Assembly (NCBI GenBank): GCA_009694045.1
Contig: SHVY01000016.1
Location: 1-58,963 of the forward strand
DNA: 58,963 nt
Origin: Alphaproteobacteria bacterium
GTDB lineage: Bacteria; Pseudomonadota; Alphaproteobacteria; SP197
Reading direction: 5' to 3'
A program made the translations under genes and the position numbers. A model generated the notes under the pieces. It had not been told where the DNA came from. It saw only the letters and a list, made by a program, of their open reading frames with translations, and did not search any database. Numbering within the stretch: position 1 is the first letter of the stretch; every line of letters begins with the position of its first letter. Positions 28,508 to 37,200 of this stretch are shown in pieces.

Positions 28508-29539
28508 ATGCGCGTCGTGCGGGCGGTCTGGGTTCCCCTGTCCCTCGCGGCGCTGTTGACGCTCGCAGTCATCATCGTCGCCGCCACCGGCGACGGCATC
28601 CTCGCTCGCACCGCCACCGACGCGCTGATCCGCATGGTGCTGGTAATCGGGCTCTACATCTTCATCGGAAATTCCGGGGTGCTGGCGTTCGGCCACATCG
28701 GCTTCACCCTGATCGGCGCCTACGCCACGGCCTGGTTCACCCTGCCGCCGTTGAAGAAGGCGATTCAGCTCCAGTTGCCGGCGGTGCTGGCCGAGCGGCA
28801 GTTTCCCGCGGTGCCCTCGGCGATTGCCGCCGGTCTGCTCGCCGCGATCGTCGCGGTCGTCGTCGGCGTGCCGATCATGCGGCTGGGCGGCATCGCCGCC
28901 AGCATCGCCACCCTCTCGGTGCTCGGCATGCTCTACACCTTCTATACCAACTGGCCGGCGTGGACGATGGGTGCCGCCACCCTGCCGGGCATTCCGATCT
29001 ACGTCGACATGTGGGTGGCGCTCGCCTGGGTGGTGGTGGCGCTGTTCGCGGCTTACGCCTTCCAGGTGTCGCGGCTGGGATTGGCGCTTCGTGCCGCCCG
29101 CGAGGACGAGTTCGCGGCCCGCGCGTCGGGGATCGGCATCTGGACCCAGCGGCTGGTCGCCTTCGGCCTCAGTGCCTTCTTCATGGGCATCGGGGGCGTG
29201 TTGCAGGCTCATTTCCTCGGCTCGATCGCGGTCAAGAACTTCTGGCTGTCGCTCACCTTCGTCTCGATCGCCATGCTGATCGTCGGCGGCCAGCGCAGCC
29301 TGACGGGCGCGGTGGTCGGCGCCGCCGTCGTCTCCTTGATCGTCGAAGTCCTGCGCCAGCTCGAATCCGGGGTCGACCTCGGGTTCGCGGTTCTTCAGGT
29401 GCCGCTCGGCGCGCGCGAGCTCGGCATCGCCATCGTCATGCTGCTGATCCTGATCCTGCGCCCCGCCGGCCTCACCGGCGGCCGCGAGATCCCGTGGCCG
29501 TGGCGCCGCGCTGCTCAGCCGGAGGCGGTCCGGGCGTAG
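28508..29539 (+). CDS. livM: Branched-chain-type ABC transporter permease LivM
   Basis: 343 aa with nine to ten hydrophobic segments. LivM features: IFIGNSGVLAFGHIGFTLIGAYATAW, RLGGIAASIATLSVLGMLY, ALRAAREDEFAARASGI and a C-terminal RPAGLTGGREIPWPW. It pairs with LivH. Its last 25 bp overlap the 3' end of the convergent livF, so the two halves of the transporter are on opposite strands. Confidence 0.92.
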   Translation: MRVVRAVWVPLSLAALLTLAVIIVAATGDGILARTATDALIRMVLVIGLYIFIGNSGVLAFGHIGFTLIGAYATAWFTLPPLKKAIQLQLPAVLAERQFPAVPSAIAAGLLAAIVAVVVGVPIMRLGGIAASIATLSVLGMLYTFYTNWPAWTMGAATLPGIPIYVDMWVALAWVVVALFAAYAFQVSRLGLALRAAREDEFAARASGIGIWTQRLVAFGLSAFFMGIGGVLQAHFLGSIAVKNFWLSLTFVSIAMLIVGGQRSLTGAVVGAAVVSLIVEVLRQLESGVDLGFAVLQVPLGARELGIAIVMLLILILRPAGLTGGREIPWPWRRAAQPEAVRA

Positions 29540-30234
29540 CCGAAGTAGGCTTGCTCCACCGCGTCCTCGTCCAAGTCCGCCGAACGTCCGTGCAGCGCGA
29601 TCGCGCCCGAACGGATGACGTACAAGCGGTCGGCATTGGCCAGCGCCCGGTGCGTGCTCTGCTCGACCACCAGCAGGGTCAGCCCGGCGTCGCGTAAGGA
29701 CCGCAGGATGCGATAGACGGTCTCCACCACCAAGGGCGCCAGGCCCAACGCAGGCTCGTCCAGCAGCATCAGCCGCGGCCGCGTCATGAGCGCGCGGGCA
29801 ATCACGAGCTGCTGCTGCTCGCCGCCCGACAGCTTGCCGCCCGTCGTGGCCAACCGACCCTTGAGGAACGGGAACTCGACCAGCATGCGTTGGAAATCCT
29901 GCTCCACCTCGGCGCGGTCGGCGCGCATCTGCGCGCCCAGTCGGATGTTCTCCTCGACCGATAGCTGGGTGAAGACGTGCCGCCCCTCGGGCACCAGACT
30001 CAATCCCATGCGGGCGATCGCCTCGGGCGAGCGTCCGACGATCGGCGCGCCGTCCAGCCGGATCGTGCCCCCAGCGGCGGCGACGGCCCCGGCGATGGCG
30101 AGCAGGGTGGTGGACTTGCCCGCCCCGTTGGGCCCAACCAGGCAGACGATTTCGCCCCGCTCGACGTTCAGGGACACGCCGCGCACGGCCGGGGTGCGAC
30201 CGTAGTGGACGTGCAGATCCTCAAGCGCGAGCAT
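29515..30234 (-). CDS. livF: Branched-chain-type ABC transporter ATP-binding protein LivF
   Basis: 239 aa. Walker A GPNGAGKST, signature LSGGEQQQLVIARAL, Walker B LMLLDEPALGLAP, typical LivF segments GLSLVPEGRHVFTQLSVEENI and VVETVYRILRSLRDAGLTLL. Starts inside the end of livG (14-bp overlap), so the two ATPases are coupled. Convergent with livM. Confidence 0.92.
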   Translation of the reverse strand: MLALEDLHVHYGRTPAVRGVSLNVERGEIVCLVGPNGAGKSTTLLAIAGAVAAAGGTIRLDGAPIVGRSPEAIARMGLSLVPEGRHVFTQLSVEENIRLGAQMRADRAEVEQDFQRMLVEFPFLKGRLATTGGKLSGGEQQQLVIARALMTRPRLMLLDEPALGLAPLVVETVYRILRSLRDAGLTLLVVEQSTHRALANADRLYVIRSGAIALHGRSADLDEDAVEQAYFGYARTASG

Positions 30235-30988
30235 GGTTCTCCTCGCCGTTGTGACCCAGGTAGGCGCGCAGCACCTCGGGGTGGCGCTGTATCTCCTCGG
30301 GCGTCCCCTCGGCGATGGTCCGACCCACGTCGATCACGTGGATGCGGTCGCACACGCCCATGACCACTCGCATGTTGTGCTCGATCAGCAGCACGCCGCA
30401 GCCGTGCTCCGCCGGCATGCGGCGGATCAGGCCCATCAGGTCGTCACATTCCGCATCGGCCAGGCCGGCCGCCGGCTCGTCCAGCAGCACGAACTTGGGC
30501 GCCATCGCCAGCGCCCGGGCGATGCCCACCCGCCGCTCCTCGCCGTAGGGCAGCGAATCGGCGCGATGGTCTCCCTTGTGGGCGAACAGCATCCATGCGA
30601 GCACGGCGTTGGCACGAACCTTCGCCTGGGCGCGGGTGCAACCGCTCCCCACCGCCGCCGCCTCCAGGTTCTCCAGGACCGTCAGGTCGCGAAACAGCCG
30701 CACCGCCTGGAACGTCCGCGACAGGCCGGCGCGCGCGACCCGGTGGGCGGGCAGCCCGGTGATCAGGGTGCCGTCCAGCCGAACCTGCCCACGGCTCGGC
30801 CGCTGAAATCCGGTCAGCACGTTGACGAACGTCGTCTTGCCGGCGCCGTTGGGCCCGATCAGCCCGAGGATCTCGCCGCGCGAAAGGGCGATGCTCACCC
30901 CGTCGATCGCCGTCAGCCCGCCGAACGCGACGACGATGTCCGTGGCCTCCAGGATCGAAGTCGTGCCGTGCCCGCGCGTATCGCTCAT
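30221..30988 (-). CDS. livG: Branched-chain-type ABC transporter ATP-binding protein LivG
   Basis: 255 aa from ATG 30988 (GGTGGAG 5 bp upstream); a 17-codon longer frame would run into the repeat element. Walker A GPNGAGKTT. LivG-specific ARAGLSRTFQAVRLFRDLTVLENL. Signature region SLPYGEERRVGIARAL, where the usual LSGG is replaced by PYGE (also seen in other LivG proteins, which often read AYGQQ). Walker B FVLLDEPAAGL. Its leader is taken up by two CTAG-bounded repeats (30999-31165). Confidence 0.92.
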   Translation of the reverse strand: MSDTRGHGTTSILEATDIVVAFGGLTAIDGVSIALSRGEILGLIGPNGAGKTTFVNVLTGFQRPSRGQVRLDGTLITGLPAHRVARAGLSRTFQAVRLFRDLTVLENLEAAAVGSGCTRAQAKVRANAVLAWMLFAHKGDHRADSLPYGEERRVGIARALAMAPKFVLLDEPAAGLADAECDDLMGLIRRMPAEHGCGVLLIEHNMRVVMGVCDRIHVIDVGRTIAEGTPEEIQRHPEVLRAYLGHNGEENHARA

Positions 30989-30998
30989 GGCCTCCACC

Positions 30999-31074
30999 CT
31001 AGTGTCCCGATTCTGAAATTCGCCCGACCTCGCGGCCACCCTCGTAGCAAATTTCAGAATCGAAAGGACACTAG
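30999..31074. repeat. CTAG-bounded inverted-repeat element, family 3, copy 1
   Basis: 76 bp. The left end CTAGTGTCCCGATTCTGAAA and the right end TTTCAGAATCGAAAGGACACTAG (opposite strand) match over about 25 bp apart from a 3-nt indel, giving a near-perfect long hairpin. It begins 10 bp upstream of the livG start codon. Confidence 0.85.
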
Positions 31075-31087
31075 CAAATTATTGATT

Positions 31088-31165
31088 CTAGTGTCGTTTC
31101 AGATTTCTAAGTTCGCATCCGAGGTCTGCCGCGTGATAGGGCGAACTTCGAAACCTCGACACTAG
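31088..31165. repeat. CTAG-bounded inverted-repeat element, family 3, copy 2
   Basis: 78 bp from CTAGTGTCGTTTCAGATTTC to AACCTCGACACTAG. Termini CTAGTGTCG and inner AAGTTCGC are inverted, while the middle is diverged. It is separated from copy 1 by 13 bp of AT-rich sequence. It lies in the divergent interval between livG and hyuA. Confidence 0.8.
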
Positions 31166-31249
31166 AGTAAGTTCCGGCCAAGGGGAAACCCGCCCCGACG
31201 ATGCTACGACCGGGTCAACATCGGCGACAGTTGGTGTAGGCTGTACGCC

Positions 31250-33316
31250 ATGCGCATTGCCTGCGACGTCGGCGGGACGTTCACCGACCTCCTGGTCGAG
31301 GACGGGGCGCGGCTGCGTATGTACAAGGCCTCGACCACGCCGCGCGATCCGGCCGACGGGGTTCTGGCCGCCCTGGATCTCGCCGCCCGGGACGTGGGCG
31401 AGGACAGGGCGGCATTCCTCGGCCGCGCCCACACCTTCATCCATGGCACCACGCGGGCCATCAACGCCATCCTGACCGGCGCCGTCGCGCGCACCGCGCT
31501 GCTGACGACCGCGGGGCACCGCGATGTCCTGGTGATCCGCGAAGGCGGGCGGATCGAGCCCTTCAACTTCAGGGTTCCCTACCCCGATCCCTACGTTCCC
31601 CGCGCGCTCACGTTCGGAATCCCCGAGCGCATCGACGCCACGGGCCGGGTGTTGCGGCCCCTCGACGTGGATGCCGCGCGGGCCGCGATCGAGCGGCTGG
31701 CCGAGCTCGCGGTGGAGGCGGTCGCGGTCTGCCTCTTGTGGTCGATCGCCAACCCCGCGCACGAGGAACGTCTGGGCGAGCTTCTCGCGGCGCACCTGCC
31801 GGGGGTCCCCGTGACCCTCTCCCACCGGCTGAACCCGACCGTCCGCGAGTATCGCCGGGCGGTGTCCGCCTGCCTCGACGCGTCCCTGAAGCCGCTCATG
31901 CAGACCTATCTCACCGGGCTGGTGGCCCGGCTGGGGGCGGCGGGTTTCAAGGGTCGCACCCTGATGGTGACCTCCCAGGGCAGCGTGATGGACGCGGCCG
32001 CCATGGCGGCCGCACCGATCCACGCCATCAACTCCGGCCCGTCCATGGCCCCCGTGGCCGGCGGATACTTCGCTAGGATCGACGCCGACGCGGACACCGC
32101 CGTGGTCGCCGATACCGGCGGCACCAGCTACGACGTGAGCCTGGTCCGCCACGGCGGCATTCCCTGGACGCGGGAGACCTGGCTCGGGCAGCCCCACCGC
32201 GGCGACATGACGGGCTTCCCGTCGGTCGATGTGAAGAGCGTCGGCGCCGGCGGCGGCTCGATCGCCTGGATCGACCCCGGCGGCCTGTTGCACGTCGGGC
32301 CGCGCAGCGCCGGCTCCAGCCCGGGTCCCGTCTGCTACGGGGCCGGCGGCGAGGAGCCCACGGTGACCGATTGCGCCCTGGTCCTCGGGTACATCGACCC
32401 GGACTACTTCCTGGGCGGAGCCATGCCGCTCGACGCCGAGGCGGCGGCGCGGGCGGTCGCCGCTCGCGTCGCTAGACCGCTCGGGCTGGGGCTCCATGAC
32501 GCCGCCGCGGCCGTTCTCGCGGTCGTTACCGAGACGATGGTGGGGGCGATCGGCGACATCACGGTCAATCAGGGCATCGATCCGGCCGGCACCGTTCTGG
32601 TCGGCGGCGGCGGGGCGGCCGGCCTGAACTCCGTGGCCATCGCCCGCCGGCTCGGCTGCCGCCGGGTGGTCGTCCCGGCGGTCGGCGCCGCCCTCAGCGC
32701 CGCCGGGGCGCTGATGTCCGATCTGGGAACCGAGTTCGGGCGCATGGCGTTCACCACCGCCCGCCGCTTCGATGCGGCCCGCGTCAACGACGTTCTCGCG
32801 GACCTCATGCGCCAGTGCCAGGGCTTCATCGACGGTCCGGGCGCGGATGCGGGCGAGCCGTCGATCGCGTACTCGGTCGAAGCGCGCTACCCGCACCAGA
32901 TCTGGGAGATCGACGTGCCGGTGCGCTCGCATCGCTTCGGCGCGCCGGACGACCTCGATCGGTTGATCGCCGACTTTCACGCCCAGCACCGGGCGATCTT
33001 CGCCATCGACGACCCGGGCTCGGACGTGGAGTTCGTGACCTGGCACGCCCGGGTGCGCTGCCGCCTGCCGCGCGGCGGCGAGGCCGGACTGGCGATCGAA
33101 GGCGGCAGGCCCGAGCGGATCCGGAAGATCTATCTCGCGGGGCAGGGGTGGACCGAGGCCCGGGTGCGCGGCTTCGCCTCGCTGTCGACGGAGACGCCCC
33201 TCGCCGGACCGGCGATCGTCGAATCGCCCTTCACCACCGTGGTGATCGACCCCGGCGCATCCGTCCGCCGCGCCCGCTCCGGCGGCCTCGTCATCGATCT
33301 CGTGGCTGAAGCCTGA
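31250..33316 (+). CDS. hyuA: Hydantoinase/oxoprolinase subunit A (first copy)
   Basis: 688 aa. ATP-binding subunit of the HyuA/HyuB family (N-methylhydantoinase, 5-oxoprolinase, caprolactamase, acetone/acetophenone carboxylase alpha-type), which phosphorylates the amide or carbonyl oxygen of its substrate. The actin-like ATPase motifs are CDVGGTFTDLLVEDG (about 4-18) and VADTGGTSYDVSLV (about 283-296), plus GAGGGSIAWIDPGG (about 329-342) and LVGGGGAAGLNS. Its partner hyuB (35420) is on the same strand, but an RTX-protein gene lies between them. The exact substrate cannot be read from sequence. Confidence 0.9.
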   Translation: MRIACDVGGTFTDLLVEDGARLRMYKASTTPRDPADGVLAALDLAARDVGEDRAAFLGRAHTFIHGTTRAINAILTGAVARTALLTTAGHRDVLVIREGGRIEPFNFRVPYPDPYVPRALTFGIPERIDATGRVLRPLDVDAARAAIERLAELAVEAVAVCLLWSIANPAHEERLGELLAAHLPGVPVTLSHRLNPTVREYRRAVSACLDASLKPLMQTYLTGLVARLGAAGFKGRTLMVTSQGSVMDAAAMAAAPIHAINSGPSMAPVAGGYFARIDADADTAVVADTGGTSYDVSLVRHGGIPWTRETWLGQPHRGDMTGFPSVDVKSVGAGGGSIAWIDPGGLLHVGPRSAGSSPGPVCYGAGGEEPTVTDCALVLGYIDPDYFLGGAMPLDAEAAARAVAARVARPLGLGLHDAAAAVLAVVTETMVGAIGDITVNQGIDPAGTVLVGGGGAAGLNSVAIARRLGCRRVVVPAVGAALSAAGALMSDLGTEFGRMAFTTARRFDAARVNDVLADLMRQCQGFIDGPGADAGEPSIAYSVEARYPHQIWEIDVPVRSHRFGAPDDLDRLIADFHAQHRAIFAIDDPGSDVEFVTWHARVRCRLPRGGEAGLAIEGGRPERIRKIYLAGQGWTEARVRGFASLSTETPLAGPAIVESPFTTVVIDPGASVRRARSGGLVIDLVAEA

Positions 33317-33392
33317 CGCCCGGTGAAATCCACTATCCGGCCGAGTTTTCTTTTGTTACGGTTTTTCTTGGGGTTGGAGGGTAACTGGGGTC

Positions 33393-33409
33393 TGGCGCCT
33401 TTGGCGCCA
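33393..33409. other. Small hairpin in the hyuA-RTX intergenic gap
   Basis: TGGCGCC (33393-33399), TTT loop, GGCGCCA (33403-33409), in a 159-bp gap that also has T-rich runs at 33347-33369. A weak terminator for hyuA or a leader structure for the RTX gene; neither is clear. Confidence 0.4.
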
Positions 33410-33475
33410 CGAGCGTTGGCTCCCTCCTGGGTCGCGCGCGGGTGTCACGGGCGCGGGCCATAGGGGAGGGCGTCC

Positions 33476-35380
33476 GTGGCGAACAAGACCGGCACTCCGG
33501 GCGCGGATTCGCTTCGCGGCACGGCATCGGTGGACACCTTGCGGGGCGAGGGCGGCAGCGACCAGCTGTTCGGTCTCGGTGGGATCGACCGGCTCGAGGG
33601 CGGCGTCGGCAACGACACCCTGGACGGCGGAATCGGCAACGACTCCCTCCTGGGTGGAGCCGGCAACGACGTCTACATCGTCGACAATGTCCGCGACAGG
33701 ATCACCGAAGCAGCCGCCGGCGGAACCGACACGGTTCGCTCGGGGATATCGTTCGTTCTGCCCGGCAATGTTGAGAACCTGATCTTCACCGGCACGGGCG
33801 CGATCAACGGTTCCGGCAACACGTCGGCGAACAGCATGGCAGGCAATGGCGGGAAGAACGTCCTGCTCGGCCTAGCGGGCAACGATCGGCTGGATGGTGG
33901 GTCGGGCAACGACAGTCTGATCGGCGGCGCCGGCATCGACAGCTTGGTGGGTGGCGTCGGTAATGACCGTCTCGATGGCCGAAGTGGCGCCGATGTCATG
34001 TCGGGCGGGACAGGCAGCGACGTGTACCTGGTCGACGACGTGGGCGACCTGGTTCAGGACGCGGTCGCCGCCGCGGTTGGTTCGATCTCCCTTCGCGCTC
34101 TGGGCAATCCCATCCAGGCGGCCTTGGCCGGCGACGTGGATGTGGTGCAAAGCGACACGATCGACCTCGATCTGGAGGATCTGGCGCCGGACGGCGGGAT
34201 CGAGATCGCGCGGGTTCTGGGTGACCAGGCCCTGAACATCATCGGCGACACGGACAGCGCGCAATCGCTGGCTGGCAACGATACCCAGAACACCCTGACC
34301 GGCGGTAGCGCCAACGACACCCAGAGCGGTGGCGCCGGGAACGACAGTCTGATTGGCAACGACGGCGACGACACCCTGGACGGCGGTGCCGACAGCGACG
34401 CCATGGCTGGCGGCGACGGCAACGATGTCTACGTGGTCGATCAGGGCGACGACGACGTCATCGAACTCGCCGGAGCCGGCAGCGGGACCGACACGATCAG
34501 GAGCTCGGTCGGCTTCACCGTGCCGGAGAACGTCGAGAACCTCACGCTCATTGGCACGGGGAACATCGACGGCGAGGGGAACGACGCCGGCGGTAGTTAC
34601 TCTGGCGCGGCCTATGTGGTGTTCGGCACGGACCAGGGTCTCGGGACCATCGATCTGGACGATGTCGCGGCCGGAGAGGGCGGGTTCAAGATCATCGGCG
34701 AGAACAACTCGGATCGCGCCGGCACGGTTGCCTTGGCGGGGGACATCAATGGCGTCGGGTTCGACGATCTGATCGTCGGGGCCTACAGGAACACTGCGGG
34801 CGGCAGTAACTCCGGCGCGGCCTATGTGGTGTTCGGACAGGACTTCAACGGGCTCGCGACCCTGGGCTCGGACGGTGACGACAGCCTCGTCGGGACCTCC
34901 GGGGGTAACACCCTCCTCGGCGGTCAGGGCGACGACACGCTCGACGGCGGGGCCGGCAACGACGTGCTCATCGGGGCGGTGGGCAACGATCGCCTGGTGT
35001 TCGACGCGGCCGACACGCTTCGGGTCGATGGTGGTTTGGGCTTCGACGTTCTGGCGGTCGGCGGTTCGGCGGTCACGCTCAACCTGACGACGGTCAACGA
35101 CACGGAGCACTATGCGCTCTACACCGGCATCGAGATCATCGACCTGACCGGAACCGGCGCCAACACCCTGACCCTCGACATCCAGGACCTCTTCCACCTC
35201 TCCGACACGGCGAACACCCTCCGCGTCGATGGCAACGCCGGCGACGTGGTGACGACCGCGGATACCGGCTGGGGCGTCGGGGTCGCCAATGTCGACATCG
35301 CCGGCTACACCACCTACACCAACGGCGAGGCCACGCTGATCGTCGATTCCGACATCACTCGGACAGGGATCCAGACCTAA
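33476..35380 (+). CDS. RTX (hemolysin-type calcium-binding repeat) protein with an FG-GAP-like segment
   Basis: 634 aa from GTG 33476 with GGGGAGGG 5 bp upstream. It has no Sec signal, as expected for a type I secretion substrate whose signal is C-terminal. Many GGxGxDxLx nonapeptides form beta-rolls at about residues 20-65, 120-180, 285-325 and 470-505 (GGVGNDTLDGGIGNDSLLGG; GGQGDDTLDGGAGNDVLIG). Two copies of a linker domain (DVYIVDN...VENLIFTGTGAING; DVYVVDQ...VENLTLIGTGNIDG). A 60-residue FG-GAP/integrin-alpha-like unit has SGAAYVVFG at each end. Very acidic, as expected of an extracellular Ca2+-binding protein. No TolC/HlyB/HlyD-like exporter gene is in the window. Confidence 0.88.
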   Translation: MANKTGTPGADSLRGTASVDTLRGEGGSDQLFGLGGIDRLEGGVGNDTLDGGIGNDSLLGGAGNDVYIVDNVRDRITEAAAGGTDTVRSGISFVLPGNVENLIFTGTGAINGSGNTSANSMAGNGGKNVLLGLAGNDRLDGGSGNDSLIGGAGIDSLVGGVGNDRLDGRSGADVMSGGTGSDVYLVDDVGDLVQDAVAAAVGSISLRALGNPIQAALAGDVDVVQSDTIDLDLEDLAPDGGIEIARVLGDQALNIIGDTDSAQSLAGNDTQNTLTGGSANDTQSGGAGNDSLIGNDGDDTLDGGADSDAMAGGDGNDVYVVDQGDDDVIELAGAGSGTDTIRSSVGFTVPENVENLTLIGTGNIDGEGNDAGGSYSGAAYVVFGTDQGLGTIDLDDVAAGEGGFKIIGENNSDRAGTVALAGDINGVGFDDLIVGAYRNTAGGSNSGAAYVVFGQDFNGLATLGSDGDDSLVGTSGGNTLLGGQGDDTLDGGAGNDVLIGAVGNDRLVFDAADTLRVDGGLGFDVLAVGGSAVTLNLTTVNDTEHYALYTGIEIIDLTGTGANTLTLDIQDLFHLSDTANTLRVDGNAGDVVTTADTGWGVGVANVDIAGYTTYTNGEATLIVDSDITRTGIQT

Positions 35381-35387
35381 ACTCGGT

Positions 35388-35405
35388 TTCGGTTAGCGAA
35401 CCGAA
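35388..35405. other. Small hairpin between RTX gene and hyuB
   Basis: TTCGGTT (35388-35394), AGCG loop, AACCGAA (35399-35405), just before GGGAG and the hyuB ATG at 35420. It could attenuate read-through from the RTX gene. The support is only the palindrome. Confidence 0.35.
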
Positions 35406-35419
35406 GGGAGCTTACGACC

Positions 35420-37189
35420 ATGGCTGATGCAGCGAAGGGCGACGCGGTCCGCATGGCCCTGCTCACCAACCGCCTCCAGAGCATCGCCCGCAAGATGCAG
35501 AACACCCTGTTCCGCACCGGGCGCTCGGGCATCCTCAACACCGCGCACGATTTCTCCTGCGTCATTCTGACCCGCGACTGCCGCTTGCTCGCCGCCGCCG
35601 ACAGCCTGCCGATCCACATCATGATCGGACCCGACATCATCGCCCGGTTCATCGCCGACCATCACCCCACGTACGAACGCGGCGACGCCTTCCTGCACAA
35701 CTCGCCGTATCACGGCAACTCCCACGCCGCCGACCACTGCATCGTCGTGCCGGTGATCGACGCGGGCGGCACCCACCGCATGACCGTGCTGGTCAAGGCG
35801 CACCAGGCCGATTGCGGCAACGCGATGCCGACCACCTACATGGGCCACGCCCGCGACGTCTACGAGGAAGGCGCGTTGATCTTTCCGGCGGTCAAGGTCC
35901 AGCGGGGCTACCGCGACATCGACGACATCATCCGCATGTGCCGCATGCGCATCCGCGTCCCCGACCAGTGGTGGGGAGACTACCTCGCGGCCCTGGGCTC
36001 CGCCCGCATCGGCGAAAGCGAGCTCCTGCGCCTCGGCGACGACGTCGGCTGGGACACGCTGGACACCTACGCCGAGGACTGGTTCGACTACTCGGAGCGG
36101 GCCATGGCCGCGGCCATCCGGCGGATGCCGAGCGGCCGGGTCACCGCGACGGCGCGGCACGATCCTTTCCCCGGAGTTCCCGACGGCATCCCCGTGTCGG
36201 TCACGGTGGTGGTGAAGGCGGAGGAGGGGCGCATCGAGGTCGACTTGCGCGACAACCCGGACTGCCAGCCCTGCGGTCTCAACCTGACCGAAGCCTGCGC
36301 CAAGGGTGCCGCCATGGTGGCGATCTACAACAGCCTGTTGGATCACACCGTCCCCCCCAACGCCGGCAGCTTCCGCCGGGTCGATGTCTCCTTGCGCGAG
36401 AACTGCTGCGTCGGCATCCCCACCCACCCGTACAGTTGTTCCGTGGCGACGACCAACCTGGCGGACCGGGTATCCAACGCCACCCAGCGGGCCATCGCCG
36501 AGATCGCCGACGGCTTCGGGCAGGCGGAGACCGGGCCGATCATCCCGCCGGGCGGCGGGGTGATCTCCGGCCGGGACCCCCGGGCGGGCGGTGCCGCCTT
36601 CGTCAACCAGGTTCACCTGGGCATCACCGGCGGGGCGGGGACGCCCGTGACCGACGGCTGGCTGTCGATCATCCACGTGGGCAACGCCGGGATGTGCCGG
36701 CTCGACAGCATCGAGATCGACGAGTTGCATCACCCCATCCTGATCAGGACCCGCGAGCTGGTGGCCGATTCCGAAGGGGCGGGGACGTGGCGCGGCGCCC
36801 CCGGCATCGCGGTCGAGTTCGGACCGATCGAGGGCAGCGCCATCGCCGTCCATTTCACCGCCGACGGCACGGTGTCACCCGCCCTTGGCGCGCGCGGCGG
36901 CGGGTCCGGCGGGCTCGTCCAGGCGCACAAGCGCACGGCGGCCGGCGATCTCCTGCCCCTGCCCGCCTGCGGCGGGGTGCGGCTAGAATCCGGCGAGACC
37001 GTGGTGTCGATCGCGTCGGGCGGCGGCGGCTACGGTTCGGCCCTCGCCCGCGATCCCGCCCGGGTCAAGCACGACGTGGACGAAGGCTGGATCACGGCCG
37101 CCCGCGCCCGCGACGTCTACGGCGTCGTGCTCGACGACGCTGGCGCCCTCGATCTCCCGGCCACCCTGGCCCGGCGACACGGCCAGTAG
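35420..37189 (+). CDS. hyuB: Hydantoinase/oxoprolinase subunit B (first copy)
   Basis: 589 aa. Family segments: NTLFRTGRSGILNTAHDFSC, LPIHIMIGPDIIARF, GDAFLHNSPYHGNSHAADH, MVGHARDVYEEGALIF-like YMGHARDVYEEG, VDLRDNPDCQPCGLNLTEAC and the glycine-rich VSIASGGGGYGSAL near the end. With HyuA it would form the ATP-dependent amidohydrolase (or carboxylase) complex. It is clearly less similar to the three other hyuB genes (43102, 44934, 54038) than they are to one another, so it belongs to a separate system. Confidence 0.9.
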   Translation: MADAAKGDAVRMALLTNRLQSIARKMQNTLFRTGRSGILNTAHDFSCVILTRDCRLLAAADSLPIHIMIGPDIIARFIADHHPTYERGDAFLHNSPYHGNSHAADHCIVVPVIDAGGTHRMTVLVKAHQADCGNAMPTTYMGHARDVYEEGALIFPAVKVQRGYRDIDDIIRMCRMRIRVPDQWWGDYLAALGSARIGESELLRLGDDVGWDTLDTYAEDWFDYSERAMAAAIRRMPSGRVTATARHDPFPGVPDGIPVSVTVVVKAEEGRIEVDLRDNPDCQPCGLNLTEACAKGAAMVAIYNSLLDHTVPPNAGSFRRVDVSLRENCCVGIPTHPYSCSVATTNLADRVSNATQRAIAEIADGFGQAETGPIIPPGGGVISGRDPRAGGAAFVNQVHLGITGGAGTPVTDGWLSIIHVGNAGMCRLDSIEIDELHHPILIRTRELVADSEGAGTWRGAPGIAVEFGPIEGSAIAVHFTADGTVSPALGARGGGSGGLVQAHKRTAAGDLLPLPACGGVRLESGETVVSIASGGGGYGSALARDPARVKHDVDEGWITAARARDVYGVVLDDAGALDLPATLARRHGQ

Positions 37190-37200
37190 AGAGGCGCCCC

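Noticed and set aside
33560..35000. Regular short repeats that could be mistaken for a CRISPR array.
   Set aside because: They are 27-bp coding repeats of RTX nonapeptides in one frame, without unique spacers.
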